Below, piece by piece: positions 8,994 through 17,746 of a stretch of DNA of 55,920 nucleotides. Source of the stretch: an uncultured Clostridia bacterium. GTDB lineage: Bacteria; Bacillota; Clostridia; Oscillospirales; CAG-272. The first letter of the stretch is position 1. Each line of letters starts with the position of its first letter. Under the pieces are notes generated by a model. That model made no database searches and was not told the origin of the DNA. It saw only the letters and a list, made by a program, of their open reading frames with translations. Position numbers and translations under genes: made by a program. Location: NCBI GenBank assembly GCA_944384525.1, contig CALWTR010000030.1:1-55920 (forward strand). Reading direction: 5' to 3'.

Positions 8994-9875
8994 ATGGCTC
9001 AATTTGTATTTTCGGCCTTCGCAGATGAGGCCGGGAACAGTATAGAGGCTCAGATAACAGCGCTCAAGCGAAATGATATCCGTTACATAGAACCCAGATC
9101 CGTAGACGGAAGCGGGATCATATTCAAAACCGAGGATGAGCTGAGAGCTATAAAAGGCAAGCTCGACGAGGCTGGGATAAGAGTCAACTCTCTCGGCTCC
9201 CCGATAGGTAAATTCCCGATAGAATCAAAACTTGAAGAACATTTGCCGGACTTTGAAAAAGCAATTACCGCCGCGAAAATACTGAATACCGGATACATGC
9301 GTGTATTTTCCTTTTATGTAGCGCCGAATGAGCTTGATAAATACCGGGACGAAGTCATAAGGCGAATGAAGGTCATGACGGAAATAGCGGGAGAGAACGG
9401 TATAACGCTCTGTCATGAGAACGAAAAAAAGATATACGGCGAACTTCCGGAACGCGTCAAGGATCTTCTGGACAATGTAGACGGTTTGGGCGCTATATTC
9501 GACCCTGCCAACTATCGCTGCGTAAACGCGGACTGCACGCTCGGAATGGACGTTTCTCTGCCTAAACTCAAATATCTGCATATAAAAGACGCGATATATG
9601 AGGGCGAGGTCATCGTTCCTGCCGGTGAGGGCGAAGGCAAGATCGCAGAGGCTATAGACCGCGCCGATAAAGCATACGATTCCCTCCTCTATCTTACGGT
9701 AGAGCCTCACCTAAGACTATTCGAAGCATACAGATCCATAGACTCCTCCACGCTCAGAGGAAAATACTCATTCAATACAGCGGACGAAGCCTTTGATACC
9801 GCAGTTCACGCTTTGGAAAAACTCATGTTTAATAACAGTTTTAGAAAAGGAGAAAACGGGATATGGAAAAGGTAA
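8994..9875 (+). CDS. Sugar phosphate isomerase/epimerase-like TIM-barrel protein (second copy)
   Basis: A second TIM-barrel protein of the same superfamily, 293 residues, only distantly similar to the first copy. Candidate metal ligands sit in LCHENEK (Glu), IFDPANY (Asp), YLHIKD (His) and LTVEPH (Glu). The ATG follows AAGGAAGATAGAA. Its 3' end overlaps the next gene by 13 bp, which suggests translational coupling to the Gfo/Idh protein. Two divergent members in one operon suggest sequential steps or a heteromeric enzyme rather than redundancy. Exact reaction unknown. Confidence 0.83.
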   Translation: MAQFVFSAFADEAGNSIEAQITALKRNDIRYIEPRSVDGSGIIFKTEDELRAIKGKLDEAGIRVNSLGSPIGKFPIESKLEEHLPDFEKAITAAKILNTGYMRVFSFYVAPNELDKYRDEVIRRMKVMTEIAGENGITLCHENEKKIYGELPERVKDLLDNVDGLGAIFDPANYRCVNADCTLGMDVSLPKLKYLHIKDAIYEGEVIVPAGEGEGKIAEAIDRADKAYDSLLYLTVEPHLRLFEAYRSIDSSTLRGKYSFNTADEAFDTAVHALEKLMFNNSFRKGENGIWKR

Positions 9876-11026
9876 GATTCGGCATTGTCGGATGCGGCAA
9901 TATGGGCACCGGACATGCAAATAACTTCAAGAACGGTAAAATAATCAACGGAGTCCTCACCGCGGTATGCGACATAAACCCGAAAAAGCTCGATCATATG
10001 AGAGAGATGTTCGGGGACAGTATAAAATACTATAACACTGCTACCGAAATGTTCAAGTCCGGAGAGGTAGACTGCGTTCAGATATGCACGCCTCACTACA
10101 GTCATCCGTCTCTTGCCATCGAGGCACTTGACAATGATCTCAATGTAATTGTTGAAAAGCCCGCAGGCGTATATACAAAGCAGGTAGCTGAAATGATCGA
10201 GCGCTCTAAGAAAAGCGATAAGATCCTCGGTATAATGTTCAATCAGCGTACCAATCCCGCGTTCAAAAAAATGCGCGAAATGATACTTAACGGGGATATC
10301 GGCAATATAAAGCGAACCAACTGGATAATAACCGACTGGTACCGCACTCAGGAGTACTATGACAGCGGCGCGTGGCGTGCGACCTGGGAGGGCGAGGGCG
10401 GCGGAGTCCTTTATAATCAGGCACCGCATCAGCTCGATCTCTTTCAGTGGATCGTAGGCATGATGCCCTGCCGTGTCCGCGCTTTCTGTCACTTCGGAAA
10501 ATGGCACAATATCGAGGTCGAGGACGACGTCACAGCATATGTAGAATATCCGAATGGAGCTACCGGAGTTTTCATAACGACAACTGCAGACGCCCCGGGC
10601 ACGAACAGATTTGAAGTTACTGGCACAAAGGGCACGCTTATTTTTGAGAACAACAAGCTTTACTATAAAAAGCTCCTGATCGACGAGCGCGAATTCTGCT
10701 TCTCTACATATACCGGATTTAACAAGCCTGAATGTGCCCCCACCGTTGAAATAGAACTTGATAAAGACAATCCTCAGCACGTCGGTATATGCAACAACGT
10801 CGCGAACGCCATCCTCGGCCTTGAAAAACTATACGCGCCGGCGTCCGATGGTATCTGCGGCGTGGAGCTTGCAAACGCCATGCATATGTCGACCTGGCTC
10901 AACGAAACGGTCTCTCTTCCGATCGACGGAGACAAGTTCTATGCGCTCCTCAAGGAAAAGATCGCGTCTTCAAAAGTAAAGAAAACCGACAGCGCGGACT
11001 CAAAGGTCGAGGCTCAGAACGTCTGA
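9863..11026 (+). CDS. Gfo/Idh/MocA-family NAD(P)-dependent oxidoreductase (first copy)
   Basis: Sugar or sugar-derivative dehydrogenase of 387 residues. The N-terminal Rossmann fold has GIVGCGNMGTGH, then the hallmark EKPAG motif near residue 95. The C-terminal substrate domain contains EGEGGGVLYNQAPHQLDL, the family's catalytic His/Asp region. Enzymes of this type oxidise inositols or the C3 hydroxyl of glycosides. It has a strong AAAAGGAG ribosome binding site and overlaps the preceding TIM-barrel gene. The last 20 residues are charged and low-complexity (Lys/Ser/Asp). Confidence 0.88.
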   Translation: MEKVRFGIVGCGNMGTGHANNFKNGKIINGVLTAVCDINPKKLDHMREMFGDSIKYYNTATEMFKSGEVDCVQICTPHYSHPSLAIEALDNDLNVIVEKPAGVYTKQVAEMIERSKKSDKILGIMFNQRTNPAFKKMREMILNGDIGNIKRTNWIITDWYRTQEYYDSGAWRATWEGEGGGVLYNQAPHQLDLFQWIVGMMPCRVRAFCHFGKWHNIEVEDDVTAYVEYPNGATGVFITTTADAPGTNRFEVTGTKGTLIFENNKLYYKKLLIDEREFCFSTYTGFNKPECAPTVEIELDKDNPQHVGICNNVANAILGLEKLYAPASDGICGVELANAMHMSTWLNETVSLPIDGDKFYALLKEKIASSKVKKTDSADSKVEAQNV

Positions 11027-11084
11027 CGAGATATACTCGCCTATATGAATTCAGCTCATAACGCCGAAAGAGGTATATTCAAAA

Positions 11085-12104
11085 ATGTGTGAAAAAATTT
11101 ACCGTTCAGTTCTGGTGGGCTGCGGGACGGTCGCGGATGTGCATCTGACTGCGCTCTGTGAAGGAAATTATGCAAAGGTCACTGCTCTGTGCGATATACT
11201 GCCGGAAAAGGCAAAAGCTGCAATGAACAAGCACGGGATCAACTGTCGTATATACGAGAACTACGAAGAGATGCTCGACAAGGAGCGTCCCGACTGCGTA
11301 CATATATGCACCCCGCATTATCTGCACTCAAAAATGGCCGCGGAGGCTCTTTCAAGAGGAATAAACGTTTTTCTGGAAAAGCCGGCGGCGGCAAATGAGG
11401 AACAGCTCTCCGAACTGCTCTCTGTCGAAAAAAAGAGCGCCGCAAAGCTGTGCGTATGTTTTCAAAACCGTTTCAACCCCTCTACCCTGCTTGCTGAAAA
11501 GCTCCTGACCGAATTCGGGCCTCCGATACAGGCTTTCGGATCGGTAAGATGGAAGAGAGATGTCCCCTATTACACCCAGAGCGGATGGCGCGGGAAATGG
11601 AGCACTGAGGGTGGAGGCGTCATGATAAATCAGGCGATACACACCTTGGATCTCCTGCTTCGCTTCATGGGTCGCCCGGAATATATAACAGCAACTTGCT
11701 CGAATCATCACCTTAAAGGAGTTATAGAGGTAGAGGATACCTGCGAGGCCATGATCGAATTTGACGGCGGACGGCAAGGTCTGTTTTATGCTACCACGGC
11801 GGCTGTAAAGGACACACAGATAGAACTTCAGCTCATCTGCAAGGAGCACGAGATACGGATAATCGGACCTAGAGTATATCTTGACGGAGATCCGCTTGAC
11901 GTTGCGAATTATTTCGGGAAAGAAGACCGTCGCGTTCTGGTAAAGGAATGTTACGGAAACTCTCACATTACTCTGATACGCTCATTCTACGACGCGCTGT
12001 CGAAAGGCGAGGAAATGCCTGTCACTCTCGAGAGCGCAGCGGAGGCCGTCAGAGTCTTGCTTGCGGCTTACAGATCGCATGACGAAAGAATAAAAATACA
12101 CTGA
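11085..12104 (+). CDS. Gfo/Idh/MocA-family NAD(P)-dependent oxidoreductase (second copy)
   Basis: The second dehydrogenase in the operon, 339 residues. Rossmann motif VGCGTVADVH, then EKPAAA, then a C-terminal domain with TEGGGVMINQAIHTLDLL. It is clearly related to the preceding gene but divergent, so the pair probably has different substrates or opposite directions (oxidation of the glycoside, reduction of the released keto sugar). The ribosome binding site AGAGG lies about 12 bp upstream and looks weaker than its neighbours'. Confidence 0.87.
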   Translation: MCEKIYRSVLVGCGTVADVHLTALCEGNYAKVTALCDILPEKAKAAMNKHGINCRIYENYEEMLDKERPDCVHICTPHYLHSKMAAEALSRGINVFLEKPAAANEEQLSELLSVEKKSAAKLCVCFQNRFNPSTLLAEKLLTEFGPPIQAFGSVRWKRDVPYYTQSGWRGKWSTEGGGVMINQAIHTLDLLLRFMGRPEYITATCSNHHLKGVIEVEDTCEAMIEFDGGRQGLFYATTAAVKDTQIELQLICKEHEIRIIGPRVYLDGDPLDVANYFGKEDRRVLVKECYGNSHITLIRSFYDALSKGEEMPVTLESAAEAVRVLLAAYRSHDERIKIH

Positions 12105-12151
12105 TCGGATCAAGCGACAAAGCAAATAAATAAGAAACTGAGGAATGTAAA

Positions 12152-13216
12152 ATGAAAATGACTTTCCGTTGGTACGGCAAAAATGATCCCGTTACCCTCG
12201 AAAAAATCAAACAAATACCCGGAATGACCGGTGTCGTCACCGCGCTTTACACCATCCCTGTCGGAGAAATGTGGGACGAGGCATCGATACTTAAAACAAA
12301 AAAAGCAGTAAATGATGCAGGGCTTGAAATGGAAGTTATCGAGAGCGTGCCCGTCCATGAAGAGATAAAGCTCGGCTCAAACAAACGCGACAAACTCATA
12401 GAAAATTACAAAGGAACGATAAGAAATCTCGGCAAGGCGGGGGTCAAAGTCATATGTTATAACTTTATGCCTGTATTCGACTGGGTAAGATCGGAACTCA
12501 AATTCAGAACTGACGACGGATCAAACTGCCTGGCATACCGTCAGGCTACGGTCGACGCTCTTGATCCGAGAAAGAATTCACTTTCCCTGCCCGGTTGGGA
12601 TGAGAGCTATACCAAGGAACAACTCTCCGGACTGCTTGAAAGATATCGCGATGTAAGCGCAGAGAAGCTGTTTGAAAATATGGTATATTTTCTTGAAAAA
12701 ATAATTCCGGTATGCGAAGAGTGCGATGTCAAAATGGCAGTACACCCGGACGATCCGCCGTGGGGCCTTTTCGGCCTGCCAAGAATAATCTGCAATGAAA
12801 AGGATCTTGACAAGCTGTTTGCCGCTGTGCCGTCTAAGTACAACGGACTCACGTTCTGTACAGGATCCCTCGGTGCAGGTCGCAGTAATGATCTTGTCAA
12901 AATGGCAGGAAAGTACGCCTCCGCCGGCAGGATACATTTCCTGCATTCAAGGAACATAAAGTTCGATGACTGCGGAGGCGGATGCAATTTTCACGAGTCA
13001 CCTCACCCAACCGAATTCGGATCCCTCGATATGTACGGGATACTCAAAGCGCTGTATGACAACGGATTCGACGGATATACACGTCCCGATCACGGCAGAA
13101 ATATTTGGGGTGAAGACGGAAGACCTGGATATGGACTCTATGACCGCGCCCTCGGAGCCATGTATATATACGGTATGTGGGAAGCAATCAAAAAAACTGC
13201 TGAAAACAAGGAGTAA
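12152..13216 (+). CDS. uxuA: D-mannonate dehydratase
   Basis: Dehydrates D-mannonate to 2-keto-3-deoxy-D-gluconate in hexuronate catabolism. The protein has 354 residues, the family length. Characteristic segments are MKMTFRWYGKNDPV at the start, VICYNFMPVFDWVR, VHPDDPPWGLFGLPRI, FCTGSLGA and HSRNIK; His, Cys and Asp residues in these bind the divalent metal. It is followed six bases later by the SDR gene, a typical uxuA-uxuB arrangement. Glucuronate isomerase, KDG kinase and KDPG aldolase are not in the window, so they must be encoded elsewhere. Confidence 0.95.
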   Translation: MKMTFRWYGKNDPVTLEKIKQIPGMTGVVTALYTIPVGEMWDEASILKTKKAVNDAGLEMEVIESVPVHEEIKLGSNKRDKLIENYKGTIRNLGKAGVKVICYNFMPVFDWVRSELKFRTDDGSNCLAYRQATVDALDPRKNSLSLPGWDESYTKEQLSGLLERYRDVSAEKLFENMVYFLEKIIPVCEECDVKMAVHPDDPPWGLFGLPRIICNEKDLDKLFAAVPSKYNGLTFCTGSLGAGRSNDLVKMAGKYASAGRIHFLHSRNIKFDDCGGGCNFHESPHPTEFGSLDMYGILKALYDNGFDGYTRPDHGRNIWGEDGRPGYGLYDRALGAMYIYGMWEAIKKTAENKE

Positions 13217-13222
13217 ACTAAT

Positions 13223-14077
13223 ATGAACTGCCCTTTTAATACTGATCTGAGCGGCAAGACAGCCGTCGTTACCGGTGGCGGCGGAGTGCTTTGCGCCGCT
13301 TTCTCCGAGGAACTTGCAAAATGCGGAGCTCGGGTAGCTGTTCTCGATATAAATCTCGATGCCGCAAAAAAAGTAGCGGACAAAATAAAGGAAAACGGCG
13401 GGACCGCAATTGCCGTCCACGCCAACTGCCTGGACCGCGCAAGCCTTGAAAGCGCAAAATCGATCGTTGACAAAGAATTCGGCCCCTGTGATATACTTAT
13501 AAACGGCGCCGGAGGCAACAATCCGAAGGCAACTACCGCAAACGAGTATTTCGATAAAAAAACGATCAAGGATCCCTCAGTACAGGATTTCTTCGACATC
13601 AGTCCAGACGGTATACGCTTTGTATTTGATCTGAACGTCACTGCGGCATTTCTGACGACACAGGTATTTGCAGCAGATATGGCGGAAAGCGGAAAGGGCG
13701 GAAATATAATAAATATTTCCTCGATGAACGCATACAGACCGCTTACAAAGATACCCGCTTACAGCGCAGCCAAAGCGGCTGTCTCCAATCTGACGCAGTG
13801 GTTGGCAGTGCACTTTGCCAACGCAAACATACGCGTTAACGCACTTGCCCCCGGCTTCTTTGTTTCCAATCAAAATCGTACGTTGCTGTTCAAACAGGAC
13901 GGTACGCCTACGGAAAGGACCGAAAAAATACTGCGCGGCACGCCCATGAAACGCTTCGGACGTGCGGAGGAACTGCTCGGCGCCCTGCTCTTCCTGCTGA
14001 ACGACGATGCGGCGAGCTTTATAACGGGAGTGATCCTTCCGATCGACGGCGGGTTCTCAGCATATTCAGGAGTTTGA
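13223..14077 (+). CDS. uxuB: SDR-type D-fructuronate reductase (mannonate oxidoreductase)
   Basis: Short-chain dehydrogenase of 284 residues. Visible are the cofactor motif TGGGGVLC, the NAG-type segment NGAGG, catalytic Ser (NISSMNAY), Tyr-x-x-x-Lys (YSAAK) and the C-terminal TGVILPIDGG. Its position directly after uxuA and its similarity to the Bacillus YjmF type argue for reduction of fructuronate to mannonate. The alternative is a general sugar-acid dehydrogenase. Ribosome binding site AAGGAG, last gene before a strong terminator. Confidence 0.85.
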   Translation: MNCPFNTDLSGKTAVVTGGGGVLCAAFSEELAKCGARVAVLDINLDAAKKVADKIKENGGTAIAVHANCLDRASLESAKSIVDKEFGPCDILINGAGGNNPKATTANEYFDKKTIKDPSVQDFFDISPDGIRFVFDLNVTAAFLTTQVFAADMAESGKGGNIINISSMNAYRPLTKIPAYSAAKAAVSNLTQWLAVHFANANIRVNALAPGFFVSNQNRTLLFKQDGTPTERTEKILRGTPMKRFGRAEELLGALLFLLNDDAASFITGVILPIDGGFSAYSGV

Positions 14078-14089
14078 ACTGATGAAATA

Positions 14090-14135
14090 AAAAAACGAAT
14101 GCGGCAGACAAAATTCTGCCGCATTCGTTTTTTTT
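14090..14135. terminator. Bidirectional rho-independent terminator
   Basis: ACGAATGCGGCAGA stem with a short loop, A-tract on the left and T-tract on the right. It ends the sugar operon (plus) and the glmM operon (minus). Confidence 0.9.
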
Positions 14136-14142
14136 AGAAATA

Positions 14143-14817
14143 TCAGTATCTGGGCACTATTTCTCCGGCGTTCTTATATATTGAATCTGCCGGAACGTAA
14201 CCCCTTACGGAGCTGAGCGGATATACCGATGCTCCTCTGCCTATAACAGTTCCCGGATTCAATACACTGCCCGCCCCTATCTCGGCCATATTTCCCAGAA
14301 TTGCACCGAGTTTTTTGAATCCGGTCTCTATTCTTTCCCCAAAGCAACGTATGCACACCGGCGATTTGTCGCTCTTTACATTTGAGGTAAGCGCGGCGGC
14401 GCCCAAATGCGCACGATATCCGATTATCGAATCCCCTACATAATTAAAATGCGGGATCTGAGCCATATCGAAAATTATACTGTTCTTTATTTCTACGGAA
14501 TTTCCTATAACGACGCCCTTGCCTATAATAGCCCCGCCTCTTATAAAGGCGCAGTGCCTTATCTCGCTGTCATCGCCTATAACAGTCGGCCCTTTGATGC
14601 AGGCGCTGGCGGCGACGTGCGCTTTTTTCGAGATATACACTCCATCGCCCCTCTCCTCATATTCTCCGGCGGGCAGCGATGCTATGACCGTCATTATATA
14701 TTCCTTTATCTTCGGTATCGCCTGCCACGGATAGATTTCTGAAAGGATCAGCTCTGCCGCCACAGTTCTGCTTTCAATATCGGGAAAAAGCTCCCGTGCA
14801 CTCAATTCATTTATCAC
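14143..14817 (-). CDS. Stand-alone left-handed beta-helix acetyltransferase, GlmU C-terminal-domain-like
   Basis: Hexapeptide-repeat protein of 224 residues. GTG 14817 has GGAGGG six bases upstream and overlaps the glmM stop. Isoleucine-rich repeats run from about residue 65 to 215. GNSVEIKNS, PHFNYVGDS (His) and LTSN (Asn) line up with the GlmU segments GNFVEVKKS, SHLSYIGDA and ITVN, which hold the acetyltransferase residues. There is no pyrophosphorylase domain. Placement right after glmM suggests it acetylates glucosamine-1-phosphate on the way to UDP-GlcNAc. Annotations of relatives as 'UDP-GlcNAc pyrophosphorylase' would be misleading. Activity is inferred. Confidence 0.75.
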   Translation of the reverse strand: MINELSARELFPDIESRTVAAELILSEIYPWQAIPKIKEYIMTVIASLPAGEYEERGDGVYISKKAHVAASACIKGPTVIGDDSEIRHCAFIRGGAIIGKGVVIGNSVEIKNSIIFDMAQIPHFNYVGDSIIGYRAHLGAAALTSNVKSDKSPVCIRCFGERIETGFKKLGAILGNMAEIGAGSVLNPGTVIGRGASVYPLSSVRGYVPADSIYKNAGEIVPRY

Positions 14818-16183
14818 TGCGTCCCTCCAGGGCAAGCCCCTCATCAAATATTACAGATACCAGTTCACCGACATATTTATCGCAAAGCTCCTCGCTCTCC
14901 GCCTCTGCCATAACACGAATGACCGGCTCAGTACCGCTCTCCCTCAGAAGTATTCTGCCTGAACTGCCTATCTCCCCGCGTATCTCAAGCAGTTTATTTT
15001 TCACTTTTTCATTCAGCATAACTTTTGACTTATTGCCGACGCGAACATTTTTGAGTACCTGAGGATACATTTTAACGCGAGAGGCTAATTTGCTCAAAGG
15101 CAGTTTTGTCTCTATTACTGCCTCCATGAGTTTTATTGCAGTCAATATACCGTCACCGGTAGTCGAATATTTTGACATTATTATATGTCCCGACTGTTCC
15201 CCGCCGATGCCGTGACCGTTCTCGCGCATATTTTCATATACGTACCTGTCTCCGACCTGAGTGCTCACATGATCTATTCCCGCCTCATCAAGAGCACGGT
15301 AAAGGCCCATATTAGACATAACGGTAGTTACCACCGTATTATTCGGAAGTACGGAGCGTCGTTTCATCTCGCACGCAAGTATATACATTATCTGGTCTCC
15401 GTTTACCACTTGCCCCAGCTCATCTACTGCTATACACCGGTCGGCATCCCCATCAAAAGCAAAACCTATATCAAGGTGCTCACGCTTGACATAATCTGCA
15501 AGACGCTCTATATGAGTAGAACCCGCGTCCTTATTTATATTTGTACCGTCCGGCTCGGCATTTATAACATAGGTTTTTGCTCCGAGCGCGTCAAACACGC
15601 TTTTAGCTATCATCCACGCACTTCCGTTCGCACAGTCAAGACCTATCTTTATATCTTTGCAGGAAAAAGTGGATATGGATATCAAATAACCTATATATCT
15701 GTTCCTGCCGGAAAAATAATCGACCACCTTGCCTATTTTATCCTCGGTAGCCAGCGGAAGATCATCACCGCCGCAGTCAAAATTCCCGTCAAGATAACTC
15801 TCTATTTTAGACAGGAGCCCGTCATCCGCTTTTTCTCCGTCAGAATTTATGAGTTTGATACCGTTGTCATAAAAAGGGTTATGAGATGCAGATATCATTA
15901 TCCCGCAGTCGAAATCATCGTGCTGTGCCACATAGGAAACGCTGGGCGTCGTTGTGACATGTAGCAGATACGCATCCGCTCCGGAAGCAGTCAGTCCCGC
16001 TACTATGGCATATTCAAGCATATAGCTCGATCTTCTAGTATCCTTTCCTATAACGACTCTGGCGTTATCGCTCCTCTGCTTAGAAAAATACCAGCCGATA
16101 AATCTGCCTATTTTGTAAGCATGTTCAGCGGTGAGCGAAACGCCGGCTTTACCGCGAAATCCGTCAGTACCGAAATACTTCAA
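14807..16183 (-). CDS. glmM: Phosphoglucosamine mutase
   Basis: Interconverts glucosamine-6-phosphate and glucosamine-1-phosphate for peptidoglycan precursor synthesis. It has 458 residues. The start MKYFGTDGFRGKAG carries the substrate-binding N-terminus. ISASHNP holds the serine that is phosphorylated, FDGDADR is the metal-binding loop, GGEQSGH the sugar-binding loop, and RESGTEPVIRVM the phosphate-binding C-terminal domain. First gene of a two-gene operon with the acetyltransferase-like protein, translationally coupled by an 11-bp overlap. Confidence 0.97.
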   Translation of the reverse strand: MKYFGTDGFRGKAGVSLTAEHAYKIGRFIGWYFSKQRSDNARVVIGKDTRRSSYMLEYAIVAGLTASGADAYLLHVTTTPSVSYVAQHDDFDCGIMISASHNPFYDNGIKLINSDGEKADDGLLSKIESYLDGNFDCGGDDLPLATEDKIGKVVDYFSGRNRYIGYLISISTFSCKDIKIGLDCANGSAWMIAKSVFDALGAKTYVINAEPDGTNINKDAGSTHIERLADYVKREHLDIGFAFDGDADRCIAVDELGQVVNGDQIMYILACEMKRRSVLPNNTVVTTVMSNMGLYRALDEAGIDHVSTQVGDRYVYENMRENGHGIGGEQSGHIIMSKYSTTGDGILTAIKLMEAVIETKLPLSKLASRVKMYPQVLKNVRVGNKSKVMLNEKVKNKLLEIRGEIGSSGRILLRESGTEPVIRVMAEAESEELCDKYVGELVSVIFDEGLALEGRSDK

Positions 16184-16260
16184 TCTTTTTTCCCCCGTAA
16201 ATCAGAAAATTAGTTTCTCTGCCGGTGAAACCGGGAATAACGATTTGAGCCGACTTTGAA

Positions 16261-16289
16261 ATTATAGCAAACCGTAGCACATATGTCAA
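16261..16289 (-). promoter_or_regulatory. Promoter of glmM
   Basis: On the minus strand TTGACA, 17 bp, TATAAT (plus 16284-16289 and 16261-16266), with TGC before the -10. A near-perfect housekeeping promoter. Confidence 0.8.
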
Positions 16290-16466
16290 TATGGATAATC
16301 ACTAAAAATTCAATATTATTATCTTATTTATTGATATATATTTACTGATTTTATAAATTTTCATATGTAAAATAATAAAATTGATCAGTAATATATATCA
16401 ATGATAATATACTGGATCTATTTCCGCCAACAATGGACAATTTTTATCCGCATTGACATAGTCGCG

Positions 16467-16503
16467 CAAAAAAACAAACGACAGACAATTTTGTCTGCCG
16501 TTT
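16467..16503 (-). terminator. Rho-independent terminator of tgt
   Basis: Minus-strand stem ACGGCAGACA/TGTCTGTCGT (one G-U pair), AAAT loop, then a T-rich run. Confidence 0.8.
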
Positions 16504-16538
16504 TTAATATATGTTACGGGCCGAAATTTGACATAATA

Positions 16539-17681
16539 TCAGTTTTCGGAACGTTCCGCCAAAAGATCTACATATTTTTTATAGAATTCGCCGTAACGTC
16601 CCTCGTCAAGAGCATCCCTTATCTTCTGCATAAGTTCATTATAAAAATACAGATTATGGAGAACGCAAAGGCGCATTCCGAGTGCCTCGCGGGCTTTGAA
16701 GAGATGACGTATATAGCTCCTTGAATAGCTCCTGCATGCAGGACAGCCGCAGTTCTCATCTATCGGTCTCGGATCATCAAAGTACTTCTCATTGTTCAAG
16801 TTCATTTTTCCGTGCCAGGTGAAGAGATTTCCATGCCTTGCGTTTCTGCTCGGCATAACACAATCAAAGAAATCAACGCCTCGGTACACTGCCTCGATTA
16901 TATTCTGAGGAGTACCTACTCCCATAAGATACCTCGGCTTCATCTTAGGCATATAAGGTTCTATGACATCGATTATATGATACATCACGTCTGCCTCTTC
17001 CCCGACGGCAAGTCCTCCTATGCCGTATCCGTCAAGATCCATTTCGGCTGCCCTTATCATATTTTCAACACGAAGATCATCGTATGTCCCGCCCTGATTT
17101 ATACCGAACAGAAGCTGATCCTTATTGATAGTTTCCGGGAGAGAATTAAGGCGCGACATCTCCTCCTTGCACCTCTTCAGCCATCTGAGCGTGCGCTCGT
17201 GCGATGCCTTCACATATTTATACGGAGATGGATTTTCCACACATTCATCAAAAGCCATAGCTATGGTCGAGGCTAAATGCGACTGTATCCTCATACTCTC
17301 CTCAGGCCCCATAAATATGCGTTTGCCGTCCATATGAGAGTTGAAATGAACGCCCTCTTCAGTTATTTTCCTTAGTTTTGCAAGCGAAAAAACTTGAAAC
17401 CCTCCGGAATCTGTAAGTATGGGTCTGTCCCAGTTGAAAAATTTATGCAGTCCACCCATACGATATATGAGATCGTCTCCGGGGCGTATATGCAGATGAT
17501 AGGTATTTGAAAGCTCCACCTGGCAATTTATCTCTCTGAGATCATCCGTAGAAACTCCGCCTTTTATAGCGGCCGATGTGCCGACGTTCATGAAAACAGG
17601 CGTTTCTATCACCCCGTGTACCGTGGTGAATCTTCCGCGCCGTGCTCTTCCCTCTGTATTAAGTATTTTAAATTCAGCCAT
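16539..17681 (-). CDS. tgt: Queuine/preQ1 tRNA-ribosyltransferase
   Basis: Exchanges guanine-34 in GUN-anticodon tRNAs for preQ1 during queuosine synthesis. The length is 380 residues. Key segments are ILTDSGGFQVFSL (catalytic Asp), GGLAVGE, YLMGVGTP and FDCVMPSRNARHG (nucleophile Asp). The zinc site CGCPAC...LHNLYFY is complete. Last gene of the miaB-ylbF-mutS-mutL-tgt run, with a 65-bp gap to mutL. Confidence 0.97.
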   Translation of the reverse strand: MAEFKILNTEGRARRGRFTTVHGVIETPVFMNVGTSAAIKGGVSTDDLREINCQVELSNTYHLHIRPGDDLIYRMGGLHKFFNWDRPILTDSGGFQVFSLAKLRKITEEGVHFNSHMDGKRIFMGPEESMRIQSHLASTIAMAFDECVENPSPYKYVKASHERTLRWLKRCKEEMSRLNSLPETINKDQLLFGINQGGTYDDLRVENMIRAAEMDLDGYGIGGLAVGEEADVMYHIIDVIEPYMPKMKPRYLMGVGTPQNIIEAVYRGVDFFDCVMPSRNARHGNLFTWHGKMNLNNEKYFDDPRPIDENCGCPACRSYSRSYIRHLFKAREALGMRLCVLHNLYFYNELMQKIRDALDEGRYGEFYKKYVDLLAERSEN

Positions 17682-17746
17682 TACTCGATCTGCTCCGATA
17701 TCCTTATTTTCCGGCAGTTACAAAATGCCGGATATTTCATTTTTCT

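Larger units (their letters stand above)
16184..16538. other. AT-rich intergenic region between glmM and tgt
   Basis: 355 bp holding the glmM promoter (right-to-left) and the tgt terminator. The central part (about 16295-16440) is a very AT-rich stretch with no coding sequence or clear structure. Confidence 0.6.

Noticed and set aside
9806-10780. 324-codon minus-strand open frame
   Set aside because: Antisense to the first Gfo/Idh gene and spans a gene boundary; shadow.
15185-15964. 259-codon plus-strand open frame
   Set aside because: Antisense to glmM; composition typical of a shadow frame.
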